From Rhodothermaceae bacterium (GTDB lineage Bacteria > Bacteroidota > Rhodothermia > Rhodothermales > Bin80): a DNA stretch of 64,000 bases. Below the pieces are notes generated by a model. The model was given only the letters and a program-made list of their open reading frames with translations, did no database searches and was not told the origin of the DNA. Each line of letters begins with the position of its first letter. Position 1 is the first letter of the stretch. The stretch covers positions 83,470 through 147,469 of the forward strand of contig VXLY01000078.1 in NCBI GenBank assembly GCA_009841335.1. Direction: 5' to 3'. Made by a program: the position numbers and the translations under genes. This document shows, one piece after another, positions 18,478-27,889 of the stretch.

Positions 18478-19122
18478 CTAGAAGAGCACGCCAAGCATGA
18501 TTGCCCAGCCCTGGTTAGTTAGTACGGAGTCGCCTGTTTCGGAATGTGGCTTAGTCACATCGTTACGACCTCGAAAAGATCGGGCCTCAATCGTGTAGCG
18601 CTGACTGGCCAGATATAGATCCAGGCCTGCCCCGAACATGAGGCCATAATCAAAAGTCTCAATTGAATCGTCTTCTTCAACAAAGATTTGCCCATCTGTG
18701 GTAGACTCCGCAATGATTACCGATTCCAAGGCATACAATGCCGCTCCTCCGAGAAAAATCCGCGGTCTGACAGTTCCCGAAGATTCAAATCGGAATTGTC
18801 CCAGGATCGGAAATGTGAGATAAGATGATCTGCTGGTCAGTATCCCCGGGAAGTCATTGTACTGCACCCGGGTTTTTGCGCCCATCCGATAGTAGAGCAC
18901 CTCACCTACTGCACTAAGCCCTCTAACAATTCTTAGTTCCGCAGCGCCACCTCCTACGAGACCCGCAACATTCTCCCATGTGGTCGGGCCGGAGGCGAGG
19001 TCACCGGAAAACGTAGTTTGAGTCATGCCAAGCTTCATCACTCCCGTAATGCGTTGCGCATTCGAGGGGGCAGCTAGCAACAACGCTACGGACAGCAACA
19101 GTAGCAATTTGAGATTCTGCAT
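18478..19122 (-). CDS. Outer-membrane beta-barrel protein (PorT/OmpW-like)
   Basis: About 214 residues with a signal peptide (LLLLLSVALLLAAPSNA-Q) and alternating amphipathic strands ending in an aromatic-terminated final strand (WAIMLGVLF), the usual C-terminal insertion signal of outer-membrane barrels. An FSGDL element and the YLTFPILGQFRF strand are typical of the 'porin family / outer membrane beta-barrel' group in Bacteroidota. The open frame starts at 19140 (MRYFVSM), but the internal Met at 19122 directly before NLKLLLLLSVA gives a more standard signal peptide. The protein is small (about 8 strands) and unlikely to form a large pore. Its role is unknown. Confidence 0.78.
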   Translation of the reverse strand: MQNLKLLLLLSVALLLAAPSNAQRITGVMKLGMTQTTFSGDLASGPTTWENVAGLVGGGAAELRIVRGLSAVGEVLYYRMGAKTRVQYNDFPGILTSRSSYLTFPILGQFRFESSGTVRPRIFLGGAALYALESVIIAESTTDGQIFVEEDDSIETFDYGLMFGAGLDLYLASQRYTIEARSFRGRNDVTKPHSETGDSVLTNQGWAIMLGVLF

Positions 19123-19140
19123 AGAAACGAAATATCTCAA

Positions 19141-20101
19141 TAGGAGGGGCCAAATCAGTATTCACAAAGATAACACGGGAATTGCTGCGCAGCGTAATGG
19201 GTTCGTGGTCTTGGACTGACGAATACGAAGGAGGCCAAGAATGGTGATACGAGCGCGTGCTGCACACGTATGTAGTCCTGGGGCATTCCCACATCACCAA
19301 AGCATAAGGACCGTGTTGCACTGCGCGATTTTGTCCCGTATTCATAGCACAGATAGAGCACATTCAGCGCTGTTCGATGTCTTGCCCGGCGGAGTGTAGG
19401 AGACGTTCCAACGCTTCCAGAACTTTTATCGGTTGCCCACAAAGCTGTACTGGGTCAAATTCCCGTTCCGTGTAATGTAGAAGTCATTCCGAAGGTCAGC
19501 TATCCAACAATGCAGGTTCTCCCATCCTATGTTCATCGCGTACTCACTGATAGCGGTGAATTCCAGAATGAGTGCTATTGGCTGGGTATACGTTGTGTAA
19601 TCCTACGTGAGGAGACCAAGTACCCTGAAGTCTTCAAAAAAGCTGGTGTGTGCTGGGCAAACCATAAGCCTATCATCGACGTTACAACGGGAAAGCCAGT
19701 TGGCCAGGAATGTAGTCCGGCGGAGAGTCATGAAGGAAGACTTACTGCAATGAATCCTCATTTATTCTGAATTAACCCGTCTGAAGACATTGCATGCCAA
19801 AGTTGGCGAATTATGATGAATGTATCTGCTATTCTGCACAAGGAATCTCCCGAACTCAGAAGTATTGAGTTGGTACAAGCTTTTGGTTCAGGAGTGGAAG
19901 GTCTGCTATTTCTTGTAGAGTTGCCTGAAATACTGTGTTCAATCAAGGCTTTGATATGTACAACACGAAGGCAGAAAGGGTCGTACAATGCGATGTCCTC
20001 ACTGTCATATAGACTGCTCAGTTCAGCTATCTTTGTGGCGTAACTATAACATCGTGCGGCCTCCCAGGAGCCCCATTTAACTACTATAAGCTCCTATAGA
20101 C
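19141..20101. other. 961-bp stretch containing only gene debris
   Basis: The middle of this stretch holds a fragment of a UDP-GlcNAc 2-epimerase gene, listed separately. I see no intact gene, RNA or repeat in the rest. A 76-codon plus-strand frame at 19813-20043 has no recognisable family. The stretch marks the left edge of the accessory island that continues to about 28.6 kb. Confidence 0.5.
19357..19770 (+). pseudogene. Fragment of a WecB-type UDP-N-acetylglucosamine 2-epimerase
   Basis: One plus-strand frame is open from just after a TAG at 19354 to a TGA at 19768. Its centre matches the C-terminal half of non-hydrolysing UDP-GlcNAc 2-epimerases: NVEVIPKVSYPTMQ (from about 19474), then VLTDSGEFQNECYWLGIRC and VILREETKYPEVF (about 19540-19635). 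In intact enzymes this reads VLTDSGG-x-Q-E-A-x-LG-x-P-C-V-x-LR-x-ETE-x-PE. The first 250 or so residues of the enzyme are missing, upstream stops interrupt the frame, and the end diverges (HEGRLTAMNPHLF). The fragment cannot be functional. It suggests a polysaccharide gene once stood here. Confidence 0.72.
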
Positions 20102-21010
20102 ATGATACTGAAAGTTTCAGATAGCTTTCCTGCGCTCCGAGGAAAGATGCTCGGTGTGAGTCCATGGATTAATGAGCATTCAGAGGACCTGGATTGGATC
20201 ACAATATCTGAGATGATGCCTTATGCCAACGAACTGAGATCCAAAGAAGCTTCTCAGGTTCTTGCAAAATTGAGAATCCAGACTGAAAAAACGCTCTTTG
20301 ACCCTTCCGGGGTAACCAGAACCTCCAAGGTTGGGAATTTTACAAGAAGCTTTCCCTACAGCATCAAAGGGATTCAATTTGTTCATCCTGGGGCGATGTA
20401 TAATGTTTCGGTAGCACCAAAAGAGAAATCAATAGGAGACTCTCATTCGTCATTCTCAACTCAATCCTACTCTGATCTCAAAAGTAATGGGAACGGCAAA
20501 TCACATCTCGCTGACCGCTATGGGGATAGACTACTATCAAATATCTTATTACAACGGCCGGTGACTCAAAGTGATATTATTGATAATCAAATCGGTCTCA
20601 GCTTCAAAATTAGTAATGCAACTCATCACGAAGAGATATTTGATATTTTGATTTTTTCGGGGCATCAAAGTATTGCAAAGCGTCTGGAATACCTGCACGA
20701 ATCAGCTCAAGATGATGATCCTGATGATCCTGATATGGACCTTCTCTCACTGCGAAAGTTGGCCTTGTTTTTCACAGATGTTGAAATCTCACTTCCTGAT
20801 CCCGGGATAGTAATTAGCCATGACGGATTTTTGCAGGCTGAATGGTATTCAAGTAATGCAGCAGCCCTGATGCACTTCCTGCCTGATGGTAATATAGAAT
20901 TTGCGGCAACGCTCACTACTGACGGACACGAAGGATCACAGGATATTCATGGTACTGGCGGAGCACAATTTGTACTAAAGGCTGTACTGCCCCTTATAAA
21001 TCAACCGTAA
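20102..21010 (+). CDS. Uncharacterised protein, first gene of a two-gene cassette
   Basis: 302 residues, soluble, no signal peptide or membrane segment. I do not recognise an established family. Visible features are an Asp-rich loop (DDDPDDPDMD, about 202-211) and a compact C-terminal section, DPGIVISHDGFLQAEWYSS, followed by LPDGNIEFAA, which has the look of a small beta-sheet domain (P-x-I-x4-G-x-L-x-x-E-W). The last quarter is followed after only 4 bp by the next gene, so the two are almost certainly one operon. The codon pattern is AT-richer than the core genes. Its position beside the TPR/PIN gene in an island with gene debris suggests mobile accessory cargo; any function is unknown. Confidence 0.6.
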   Translation: MILKVSDSFPALRGKMLGVSPWINEHSEDLDWITISEMMPYANELRSKEASQVLAKLRIQTEKTLFDPSGVTRTSKVGNFTRSFPYSIKGIQFVHPGAMYNVSVAPKEKSIGDSHSSFSTQSYSDLKSNGNGKSHLADRYGDRLLSNILLQRPVTQSDIIDNQIGLSFKISNATHHEEIFDILIFSGHQSIAKRLEYLHESAQDDDPDDPDMDLLSLRKLALFFTDVEISLPDPGIVISHDGFLQAEWYSSNAAALMHFLPDGNIEFAATLTTDGHEGSQDIHGTGGAQFVLKAVLPLINQP

Positions 21011-21014
21011 TGGT

Positions 21015-21452
21015 ATGCTGGGCGATGAGATAGACGAAGAACACCACGTTTCAAGATATTGCAGTCCCCTATTAGTTGTCAATGGACTACCGGCAGCCGA
21101 AGCATTTTTCCTCAAAAGAGGAGAGAAGTGTCTGTCTGTGAATTGGCTTGAGTATTTCAACACACAGGACTTAGCACAAGCCATTGATCGTGTTCGTCAA
21201 GTATTCATTGATAAAGGCTACAGAATCAAAGTGAAAGGAAGGTTTGCTTCATTTCAGGTACGCATGGTAATAGAAATAATTTCGTCTCACAGTCGTATGT
21301 CTGCCAAAATCATACATAAGCCTGAAGAACTTGACCCATCGCACTGTGGTGTAATTGGATATACTGGACACTCCACTACGGACAAGTTAATTGCATTGAA
21401 AATTGCAAAATTAGCTCGTGCTGGGGACATGTATCCAGGAAAAATATCGTAG
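21015..21452 (+). CDS. Uncharacterised 145-residue protein, second gene of the cassette
   Basis: 145 residues, soluble. It starts with a charged stretch and contains VSRYCSPLLVVNGLPAAEAFF, then LSVNWLEYF, and a late ELDPSHCGVIGY motif. I have the impression of a recurrent family of small hypothetical proteins with this order (HV-x-RYC, LSVNWLE, DPSHCG-x-x-GY), but no function is known to me. Conserved Cys and His in the first and last motifs could bind a metal; this is speculation. The gene begins 4 bp after the stop of the 302-residue partner and ends 259 bp before the giant TPR/PIN gene on the same strand. Confidence 0.6.
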   Translation: MLGDEIDEEHHVSRYCSPLLVVNGLPAAEAFFLKRGEKCLSVNWLEYFNTQDLAQAIDRVRQVFIDKGYRIKVKGRFASFQVRMVIEIISSHSRMSAKIIHKPEELDPSHCGVIGYTGHSTTDKLIALKIAKLARAGDMYPGKIS

Positions 21453-21711
21453 TAAAGCTCATTACAAACCCACTGAACCTCTTGCATAATTCCCTCGTTC
21501 GGAGGCGAATATCGCTCTGGAATTACTTGTGGGCATATTTGCAGGTTGGATGGGATTATTTGGAGAGGCTCACTGTATCTACGATTTTGATTTCTTTACG
21601 AGTCTCTTGTGGCACTTCTGTTGTGTTGGATAGGGGTTTTTAAGAATCCCGAATTCGTTGTTTTCGTTTCACTGCATCTGATCGACCGTAGATGCAAATT
21701 TTCTCACAATT

Positions 21712-24700
21712 ATGGATCCGATGGTAGGGTGGCTCAGTGGCTACATTGCTGGAAGGATAATTGACACTGGAATAAACAAGTTTAACGAGTGGAGAAAGAG
21801 AAAGCCACTTGGACGAGAGATTATCCACCCCACAGGCGGTGAACAACCCCGCCAGGTTGTTCCAGTTGTTGTTATAATCAACGGACTTGACCCCGAACGG
21901 GATGCCGTCCCCAATGAGAAAGATTTTCCAGGTCCGATTCAAGTGCTGCTCGCCGAACCGCATCTCAAAGAGGTATCAAAACTCATGGAGATGGGGCAAG
22001 CCAAGGACGCACTTGCATACGCCAAAGAACGAATTCAAGAAATCGACGCTGCTCTCGAAGAAGATACTGGTCCAGAAAATCGTTATGTGGAGGCACTACG
22101 CACGTATCGTCAGCAACTTCTGTTTAAGGCTGCATCAGCGGCTAGTTGGCTAGGTGACATTGAGACTGGCCGCGCATTTTGGTGGAATGCTCTCAGTCTT
22201 GGTTCAATAGATCCTAAATTGCATAAGCAAGCCGTGATAACTCTCTCAAATGTTGGGCTCAAAGACGAACTCCGGCACTTCGTAGAGAAGTTGGATCAGG
22301 AAAGCGAAGTGTATAGGAAGCTTGCCGCTCCTTGTCTTGCTTATCTCGAAAAAGACTGGCCCAAGGTAGATGAACTGCTTGCTGATGCCCAAAGTGCAGA
22401 CCAACTCATCCAGCGTGTCGAGGCCCGTCTTCAAATCATAGATGCTAAGGACATTGAAGCCGTGAAGCTTACGGCTGAACTCTTGGATCAAACTGACCAT
22501 GAGACTACTCTTCCGGTCGTTAATCTCATTCGCGTCCAGTTGACGCTTGACCTAATTACGCGGGTAATCGGAGAGTATACTCCCCTTGATTATGACCGTT
22601 GTCCCCTCATCGACAGTCTGCTGGATCGTATAGATGTGGCATTGGAGACGACAGAGCCGGATTCCTTCTTTCGAGCACAAGCCCTAGGCTGCCTTAGTAT
22701 AGCTGCGGAACTTCTCCGAGATGACAGTCTCAACGAGCGATTTGAGAGCGAGGTAGGAATGTTAGATGAGGAGATTCGTTCATCCGTTTTCCCACTTTAT
22801 GATTCAGGGTCAGCGCCAGAAAAAATCCATCTCCTCCAAGCTGAAGGTCATTTTGACTCCAATAGGGCTACAATCCTTAAAGCTGAGTCATATCAAGATT
22901 CCGTGTTACCCGAAGACATTGAGGTTGAACTCTATGAAGCACTTTTCACTAGCGTGGACAAACAGCAGAGAAAGTATGCACTTCTTTTCCTCGTGCAACA
23001 TCTTCGTCGAACGAACCGAATTGAAGACGCACAGCGACTGATTGATGCCACGCCGTTGAGGCCTTCAGATAATTGGCTCGTACGTACTGAGAATCTTCCT
23101 GCTGGTAAAACGCCCCTTGATTTGGTTGATGAGGTTAAGGCCTTTCCTCTGGACGTAGATGTAGTTGAACGGCTTGCCAAGTTTACTCTATCTATCGTCC
23201 GATTTACCTCTCCAGAGAACATTTCACCTGACAAAGCCAATTTAGAACGAGCTGAGGAGGCTATTCGCTGGACCACTCGTCTGGTAGAGATCCTGCCGTC
23301 CAGGTCATCAAGACTTCTTCATTCGTGGGCGCTTTACGCTGCCCGGCGTTACGATGAGCTCCTAGAGATCAGCCGCAATCTTGACCCTATAAATGCTAAG
23401 CAGCCCGCCGAATTTGAGGCATGGGCGCTTATCGGGCTTGGTCGAAGGAAGGAAGCCATTGATTGCTTTATCTCCGCCAGTAGGAGATTTCACGAATCTA
23501 TTCGCTTTGTTGTGTATGCGGCACGTTATCTGTTGATCGAAAATCAACCTGAGAAGGCTGCAAGTCTCCTTAAGTCGCACGTTACTGCTGGCTCCCAAGA
23601 CCCTGACATCTTGCTTTTATATGCCCAGTCAATCCATAGTCAGGCACCAAGTTCACAGGAACACGCATCTCAAGCGTTTGACTTGATGATTCGGGCATTT
23701 AAGCTGCAGCCTGATCCTGACACTGCTCAAATTGCTTGGCAAACGGCACGAGCCGCTGGAAGAGAGCATGAGGCAAGACGTTTCTTCGATGTAGTGACCG
23801 CAGAGATGCCTGTAAGAGTCGTAGAGACGGAAGATGACTTTTCCCAAGCCCTGCGGGCAGCAGGTGAGAATGGCGGTGTACTAATAGAGGGAGGTATTGA
23901 CTATTTAGCCAAAATGGTCCAAGAGGATAGGAAACGTTCCGATTTTCTGGGAGGGCTTCTTCAAGCACATGCGCTCTCGTACACCGATTTTTTTCGGCAT
24001 TCTGGACGATCTTGGGAATCATGGACTGATTGGACACAGAGATTTGAGCAGCGAAACCATAGAGACCAGATATCGTCGGGGGAATTCTCTGTTTTGGCAG
24101 AATGGCCGTCTTTACGACCAAGATATGATGGCCTTCATGGCGCAGAAGGCACTAAACTATTTCTTGATCAGACAGCAATCCAAACACTCGGCGTTTTGGG
24201 TCCGAAAACAGCAGAACAAATTCTGACCGCCTTGGGAAGATGTTATGTTCATGCGGGCACAATGGAAGGATTACGCCGGGATTTGACTCGAATCAACGGA
24301 CATTTACGCGCTAGCAACGCAAGCCCTTACATCAATGCAGCGGGTTTTTTCCGCCAGAGGCCGGATGCCGTTGTAACTTACTCCGATGATATAGAAGCTG
24401 AGGCTCCGGATGACCCCAGCCTTGGACCGTGTCGAGTAGATCTCGGTGCTGCAATTTTGTACGGCGCACCCTACGTAACAGATTTAGACAATCTTGAAGA
24501 CTGGCCGGAAGAGGCAAATAGTTTGAGGATATCGTCGGCAGTCCTCCTAGCCTCGCTCAATGAAGCTGGAGAAGTTACTGCAGATGACGCGATGGATGCG
24601 GCGAAAAAGCATCCAAATGCTTTTGAAGGATGGAATACGGCGATACCTCGACCAATTCCTGAGGCAATCGTATTTGACGAAAACTCAATCTTGGATTGGG

Positions 24701-27408
24701 TAGACACTGGATTAGCCAAAGTATTGGGAAATCGTGTCAAAGTAGGGCCATGGGTGTGGGTACGTATTTCCGAGGAGTCTTGGCGTCAGGAGGTCATAGA
24801 ATTAGCACATGAACGACTAAAAGATACAAGACGGGTGCTTCAAGCTGCACTTGATGGAGGTGTCCTTGTTGAGATTGAGGCCAATGTTGATGCTAAGACA
24901 CGGGAGGGGGCAGACGACGAGCCTTACAAAGAAGTCTTGCTCATCGCGGAATTCTGGTCGGGCGCTCTCAAATCGCTTCGAACTGCACAGTCTCACGGGC
25001 TTCAGCTCTGGGCGGACGACCGCTTCTATCCACTTTTGCTTAGGTTTGGAGGGCCTAGGAATATGGGAGCCGGGGTTCACGCGATTCGTGCTCCCTTCGT
25101 TGATTGGGCAGAGGCGATGCCTCCTCTTTCAACCATGGAGCTTCTAAATCAACTTTCTTCGGCTGGGCACCTGTCGTCAGCTGTAGCACAGGATGCTGCT
25201 GCCAAGCTATTCTCGCACGGATATCGGGCGGCTCACCCGTTACTTCTTGCACATACTCTCCGTCAGTATCCAGTGCCGACATCGGACCAACTCACGCCCC
25301 CTTTTCAAAAACTCGGCCAGGCAATAACAGAGATTTCCCAGTATTGCGCGGAGACCTTCGACGGTCTCTACGGAAATAGAGCCGGATTCATTCGTGTGGC
25401 ATCTTTGCGTCTGGCAGAGCGACTAATTATTGGTGTATGGAAAGCTGAGGGCATGAGTAACGAGCAGCGCTGCACACTGGCCAGTGCATTCCTAGAAGCT
25501 GTTGAGCAGGTATTTGAAGGACTACATCCGAAAGGCACTAGTTTTCGGGCTGACCGAACTCCAATCAGTTTTTGGCAAGGGACAGCATACTCCCTTCAGA
25601 TGATGCTTGTTACAAACAAATGCCCCTTTGAACGCTACTATGCTGCTCTGCGATGGTTCGGTAGAGCAGCAGCGTCCCGGGCAGATCAGCGAAATGAGGT
25701 TCTACGGGTGCTTGAGGACAATTTTCTTGATTCCCTGAAATATGCCTTCAGGGCTTTTGGAGGCAGCAATGAAGAAAATAGCTTGCGACAGATCATTGCC
25801 ACTTTTGTTGCTCCCGCGTTTATTCCACTTACCAATGCCAGCTTCAATAGCATACTTGATCCCCTCCTCCGAAGGACAGTTAGTATGTTAGCGCGATTCA
25901 CGGGGGGTGGACGTATCACAAAGAACTACTATCACAACTCTGACAGAAACGGTACTCCGCTGAAAGTATCGGAGGAAGAGGATGAGAAGGCTGCAGCCGA
26001 AGTCTTGGTACGTGTAATATCCGGCGATTCAAAGTATGCACGGTTCATCTGGGGCATTGATTTAGTCTTCAGTTATACTCATCCAGTTCCAGAAGAGTGG
26101 ACCGATGAGGGATTTCCCTCCGGTCAAGGAATCGGAGTGGATGTTCGATGTCCACTATTCACACTGTTATGGTATGGTCCTCGCGTTTTGCGTGAAAACA
26201 TCATTCTTCTTCTTGTTTACCGTCTGGCTGTAATTGATCCCGTTCTTGCTTACCGGATCATTCTAGTAGAAGATGACCTGCTCAGTGACGATGCAGAAAA
26301 AGTGCAAGAAGCCCACGATAGACTGGGGGTTGAATTGTTGCGAAGTGGATACTTTGATCTTCAGCGTGACCTTGTTCACGCTGTGCAGCGCTTCAGACTG
26401 TACGATGCAGATGCCTTTTCTCAGTTCATAGGCTGGATTGGAGAAGATGCCGCCAAAGCTTTGGCCAATCACCTTACAACTCCCGATGTGTGGCAGAATG
26501 GCCCCGTATTACTACCAAAAGCGCATTTGCTCGGTTGTGCCCTATTAACCGAACAATATGACGATGGGCCCGCTGTAATTGAGCATGTTGAGCAACTAAT
26601 TAGTGCGAACAACGATCAGAACAAGCAGAATACTGCTGCACCAAGACTGACAGAATGGCTGGAGGATAAGGTACGAGTTGCCGAAAAAGCTAACGACCCA
26701 TTCGTTGCTGCTTGGGCATTTCGTGCAGTCCTGTTGGGTCTTTCGACGGTGGACCAAGACCTTGAGTTGGATATCGATGGGCGTTCGGTTAATGTTTCAG
26801 ATTGGGCTGCAAATTATGTAACAACCGCACTCGCCCCAAATGTCAACCAGCCTTCTGAAATTGAGCAACGGATGATTGATCGCCGTCAATTCGCATCAGC
26901 AGCATTATTACTTGCTACGTTCATCTGTAGTGGGTACAAGCATCTGGAATTTTACGACCAGGGCGAGGATCCTCGGGGAACATGGTTGGTGCACGTATGG
27001 CTTATGGCAACCAAGCTCCACATTGCTTTGATTGGCCTAAGGGGAGGATTATCGAATGCCGCCGACGCAGCTGTTAAGGCTGTGCACGAACTTGAACTTG
27101 ACACATCAGATGTTCCCGTCATTGATGCATTTGATCCGTTCGCATTTGGTTCTAGCGGTGATGATATCGGCATAGCGCTCACTTTGACGGCCATGTTGAA
27201 GGTGGTTCGCCAATTTCCTGATAAAAATCAATGCCCGACTTGGTGGAGCGATACGATTCAAAGTCTCGTGGAAGAGTTAGCAAATGTAGCTTCGGACAAA
27301 ACTGTTCCGAGCGACGAGGAGTGTGAGAATCGCTTTGGATTAGCTGTTCCCCTTCGCGCACGGCCAATTGCTCAGGAATTGATAAAGTCCTTGTCAATTT
27401 CGAGATAG
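21712..27408 (+). CDS. Giant TPR-array protein with two tandem PIN-like nuclease domains
   Basis: 1898 residues. A short hydrophobic N-terminus (MVGWLSGYIAGRII) is followed by about 680 residues of helical TPR-like repeats (for example AWALIGLGRRKEAIDCFI). The middle holds two PIN-like units. The first begins LFLDQTAIQTLGVLG (D819), with later acidic residues at D910 and in VTDLDNL (D924, D926). The second begins AIVFDENSILDWVDTG (D989), then IAEFW (E1080) and WADDRF (D1102, D1103). The layout (strand-D-x-T/S-x-h-x-h near the start, acidic residue before a helix, DD near the end) is that of PIN RNases. About 780 further helical residues follow. TPR-PIN fusions are known from predicted prokaryotic conflict systems, which makes an RNA-targeting effector plausible; this is inference. 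No helicase or protease motif was seen. It is flanked by uncharacterised genes and a small membrane protein. Confidence 0.7.
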   Translation: MDPMVGWLSGYIAGRIIDTGINKFNEWRKRKPLGREIIHPTGGEQPRQVVPVVVIINGLDPERDAVPNEKDFPGPIQVLLAEPHLKEVSKLMEMGQAKDALAYAKERIQEIDAALEEDTGPENRYVEALRTYRQQLLFKAASAASWLGDIETGRAFWWNALSLGSIDPKLHKQAVITLSNVGLKDELRHFVEKLDQESEVYRKLAAPCLAYLEKDWPKVDELLADAQSADQLIQRVEARLQIIDAKDIEAVKLTAELLDQTDHETTLPVVNLIRVQLTLDLITRVIGEYTPLDYDRCPLIDSLLDRIDVALETTEPDSFFRAQALGCLSIAAELLRDDSLNERFESEVGMLDEEIRSSVFPLYDSGSAPEKIHLLQAEGHFDSNRATILKAESYQDSVLPEDIEVELYEALFTSVDKQQRKYALLFLVQHLRRTNRIEDAQRLIDATPLRPSDNWLVRTENLPAGKTPLDLVDEVKAFPLDVDVVERLAKFTLSIVRFTSPENISPDKANLERAEEAIRWTTRLVEILPSRSSRLLHSWALYAARRYDELLEISRNLDPINAKQPAEFEAWALIGLGRRKEAIDCFISASRRFHESIRFVVYAARYLLIENQPEKAASLLKSHVTAGSQDPDILLLYAQSIHSQAPSSQEHASQAFDLMIRAFKLQPDPDTAQIAWQTARAAGREHEARRFFDVVTAEMPVRVVETEDDFSQALRAAGENGGVLIEGGIDYLAKMVQEDRKRSDFLGGLLQAHALSYTDFFRHSGRSWESWTDWTQRFEQRNHRDQISSGEFSVLAEWPSLRPRYDGLHGAEGTKLFLDQTAIQTLGVLGPKTAEQILTALGRCYVHAGTMEGLRRDLTRINGHLRASNASPYINAAGFFRQRPDAVVTYSDDIEAEAPDDPSLGPCRVDLGAAILYGAPYVTDLDNLEDWPEEANSLRISSAVLLASLNEAGEVTADDAMDAAKKHPNAFEGWNTAIPRPIPEAIVFDENSILDWVDTGLAKVLGNRVKVGPWVWVRISEESWRQEVIELAHERLKDTRRVLQAALDGGVLVEIEANVDAKTREGADDEPYKEVLLIAEFWSGALKSLRTAQSHGLQLWADDRFYPLLLRFGGPRNMGAGVHAIRAPFVDWAEAMPPLSTMELLNQLSSAGHLSSAVAQDAAAKLFSHGYRAAHPLLLAHTLRQYPVPTSDQLTPPFQKLGQAITEISQYCAETFDGLYGNRAGFIRVASLRLAERLIIGVWKAEGMSNEQRCTLASAFLEAVEQVFEGLHPKGTSFRADRTPISFWQGTAYSLQMMLVTNKCPFERYYAALRWFGRAAASRADQRNEVLRVLEDNFLDSLKYAFRAFGGSNEENSLRQIIATFVAPAFIPLTNASFNSILDPLLRRTVSMLARFTGGGRITKNYYHNSDRNGTPLKVSEEEDEKAAAEVLVRVISGDSKYARFIWGIDLVFSYTHPVPEEWTDEGFPSGQGIGVDVRCPLFTLLWYGPRVLRENIILLLVYRLAVIDPVLAYRIILVEDDLLSDDAEKVQEAHDRLGVELLRSGYFDLQRDLVHAVQRFRLYDADAFSQFIGWIGEDAAKALANHLTTPDVWQNGPVLLPKAHLLGCALLTEQYDDGPAVIEHVEQLISANNDQNKQNTAAPRLTEWLEDKVRVAEKANDPFVAAWAFRAVLLGLSTVDQDLELDIDGRSVNVSDWAANYVTTALAPNVNQPSEIEQRMIDRRQFASAALLLATFICSGYKHLEFYDQGEDPRGTWLVHVWLMATKLHIALIGLRGGLSNAADAAVKAVHELELDTSDVPVIDAFDPFAFGSSGDDIGIALTLTAMLKVVRQFPDKNQCPTWWSDTIQSLVEELANVASDKTVPSDEECENRFGLAVPLRARPIAQELIKSLSISR

Positions 27409-27589
27409 CCTCAATCGCGGCTTCGAGCTCCCGAGTACCGCGATGCGTTGCTCTCAGTACTTGAATCATTGCGATTCACTCCACCATACCGTAACTTTTC
27501 TTGACCTAAATGTTCATGTGACTTCATGTGACGAAGCATGCAGTTTTACGAGGATTTAGGTATTCATACCCAAACCAACTACGAGAAAA

Positions 27590-27889
27590 ATGAGCGACAC
27601 CAATAATACCTCGGCTATCGATAGCAGTAAACTTGAAGACTTTCAGAGGAGAATTTCTACAATTGAGGACAGGCTTCAACGAGGTTCCCGCCTTCCTAGT
27701 TTCTTGAAGTCCAAAAAGGCTTGGACTGCAATCATAGGAACCGCTGGCGGGGTTCTTGCCCTTTTTGGCTTTGAGGATCTTTCTAGCTCAGAGTTAGCTA
27801 CGGCATTATCTCCACTAGTAGCGTATATCATTGGTCAAGGCATAGCTGATACTGGAAAGGAAAAGGCAAAAATTGAAAGACAAGCTTAA
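27590..27889 (+). CDS. Small holin-like membrane protein
   Basis: 99 residues. Residues 14-32 form a short coiled-coil-like helix (KLEDFQRRISTIEDRL), 44-60 a first hydrophobic segment, and 68-85 a second, ending in AYIIGQGIADTGKEKAK. The layout (N-terminal coil, two short membrane helices, charged tail, GQGIAD-type turn) is shared with small phage-associated or holin-like membrane proteins. No lysis genes are nearby, so a phage role is not supported. It follows the TPR/PIN gene by 181 bp on the same strand and could be a membrane partner or toxin-like effector of that system, which is inference only. The ATG at 27590 is preceded by an A-rich leader. Confidence 0.6.
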   Translation: MSDTNNTSAIDSSKLEDFQRRISTIEDRLQRGSRLPSFLKSKKAWTAIIGTAGGVLALFGFEDLSSSELATALSPLVAYIIGQGIADTGKEKAKIERQA

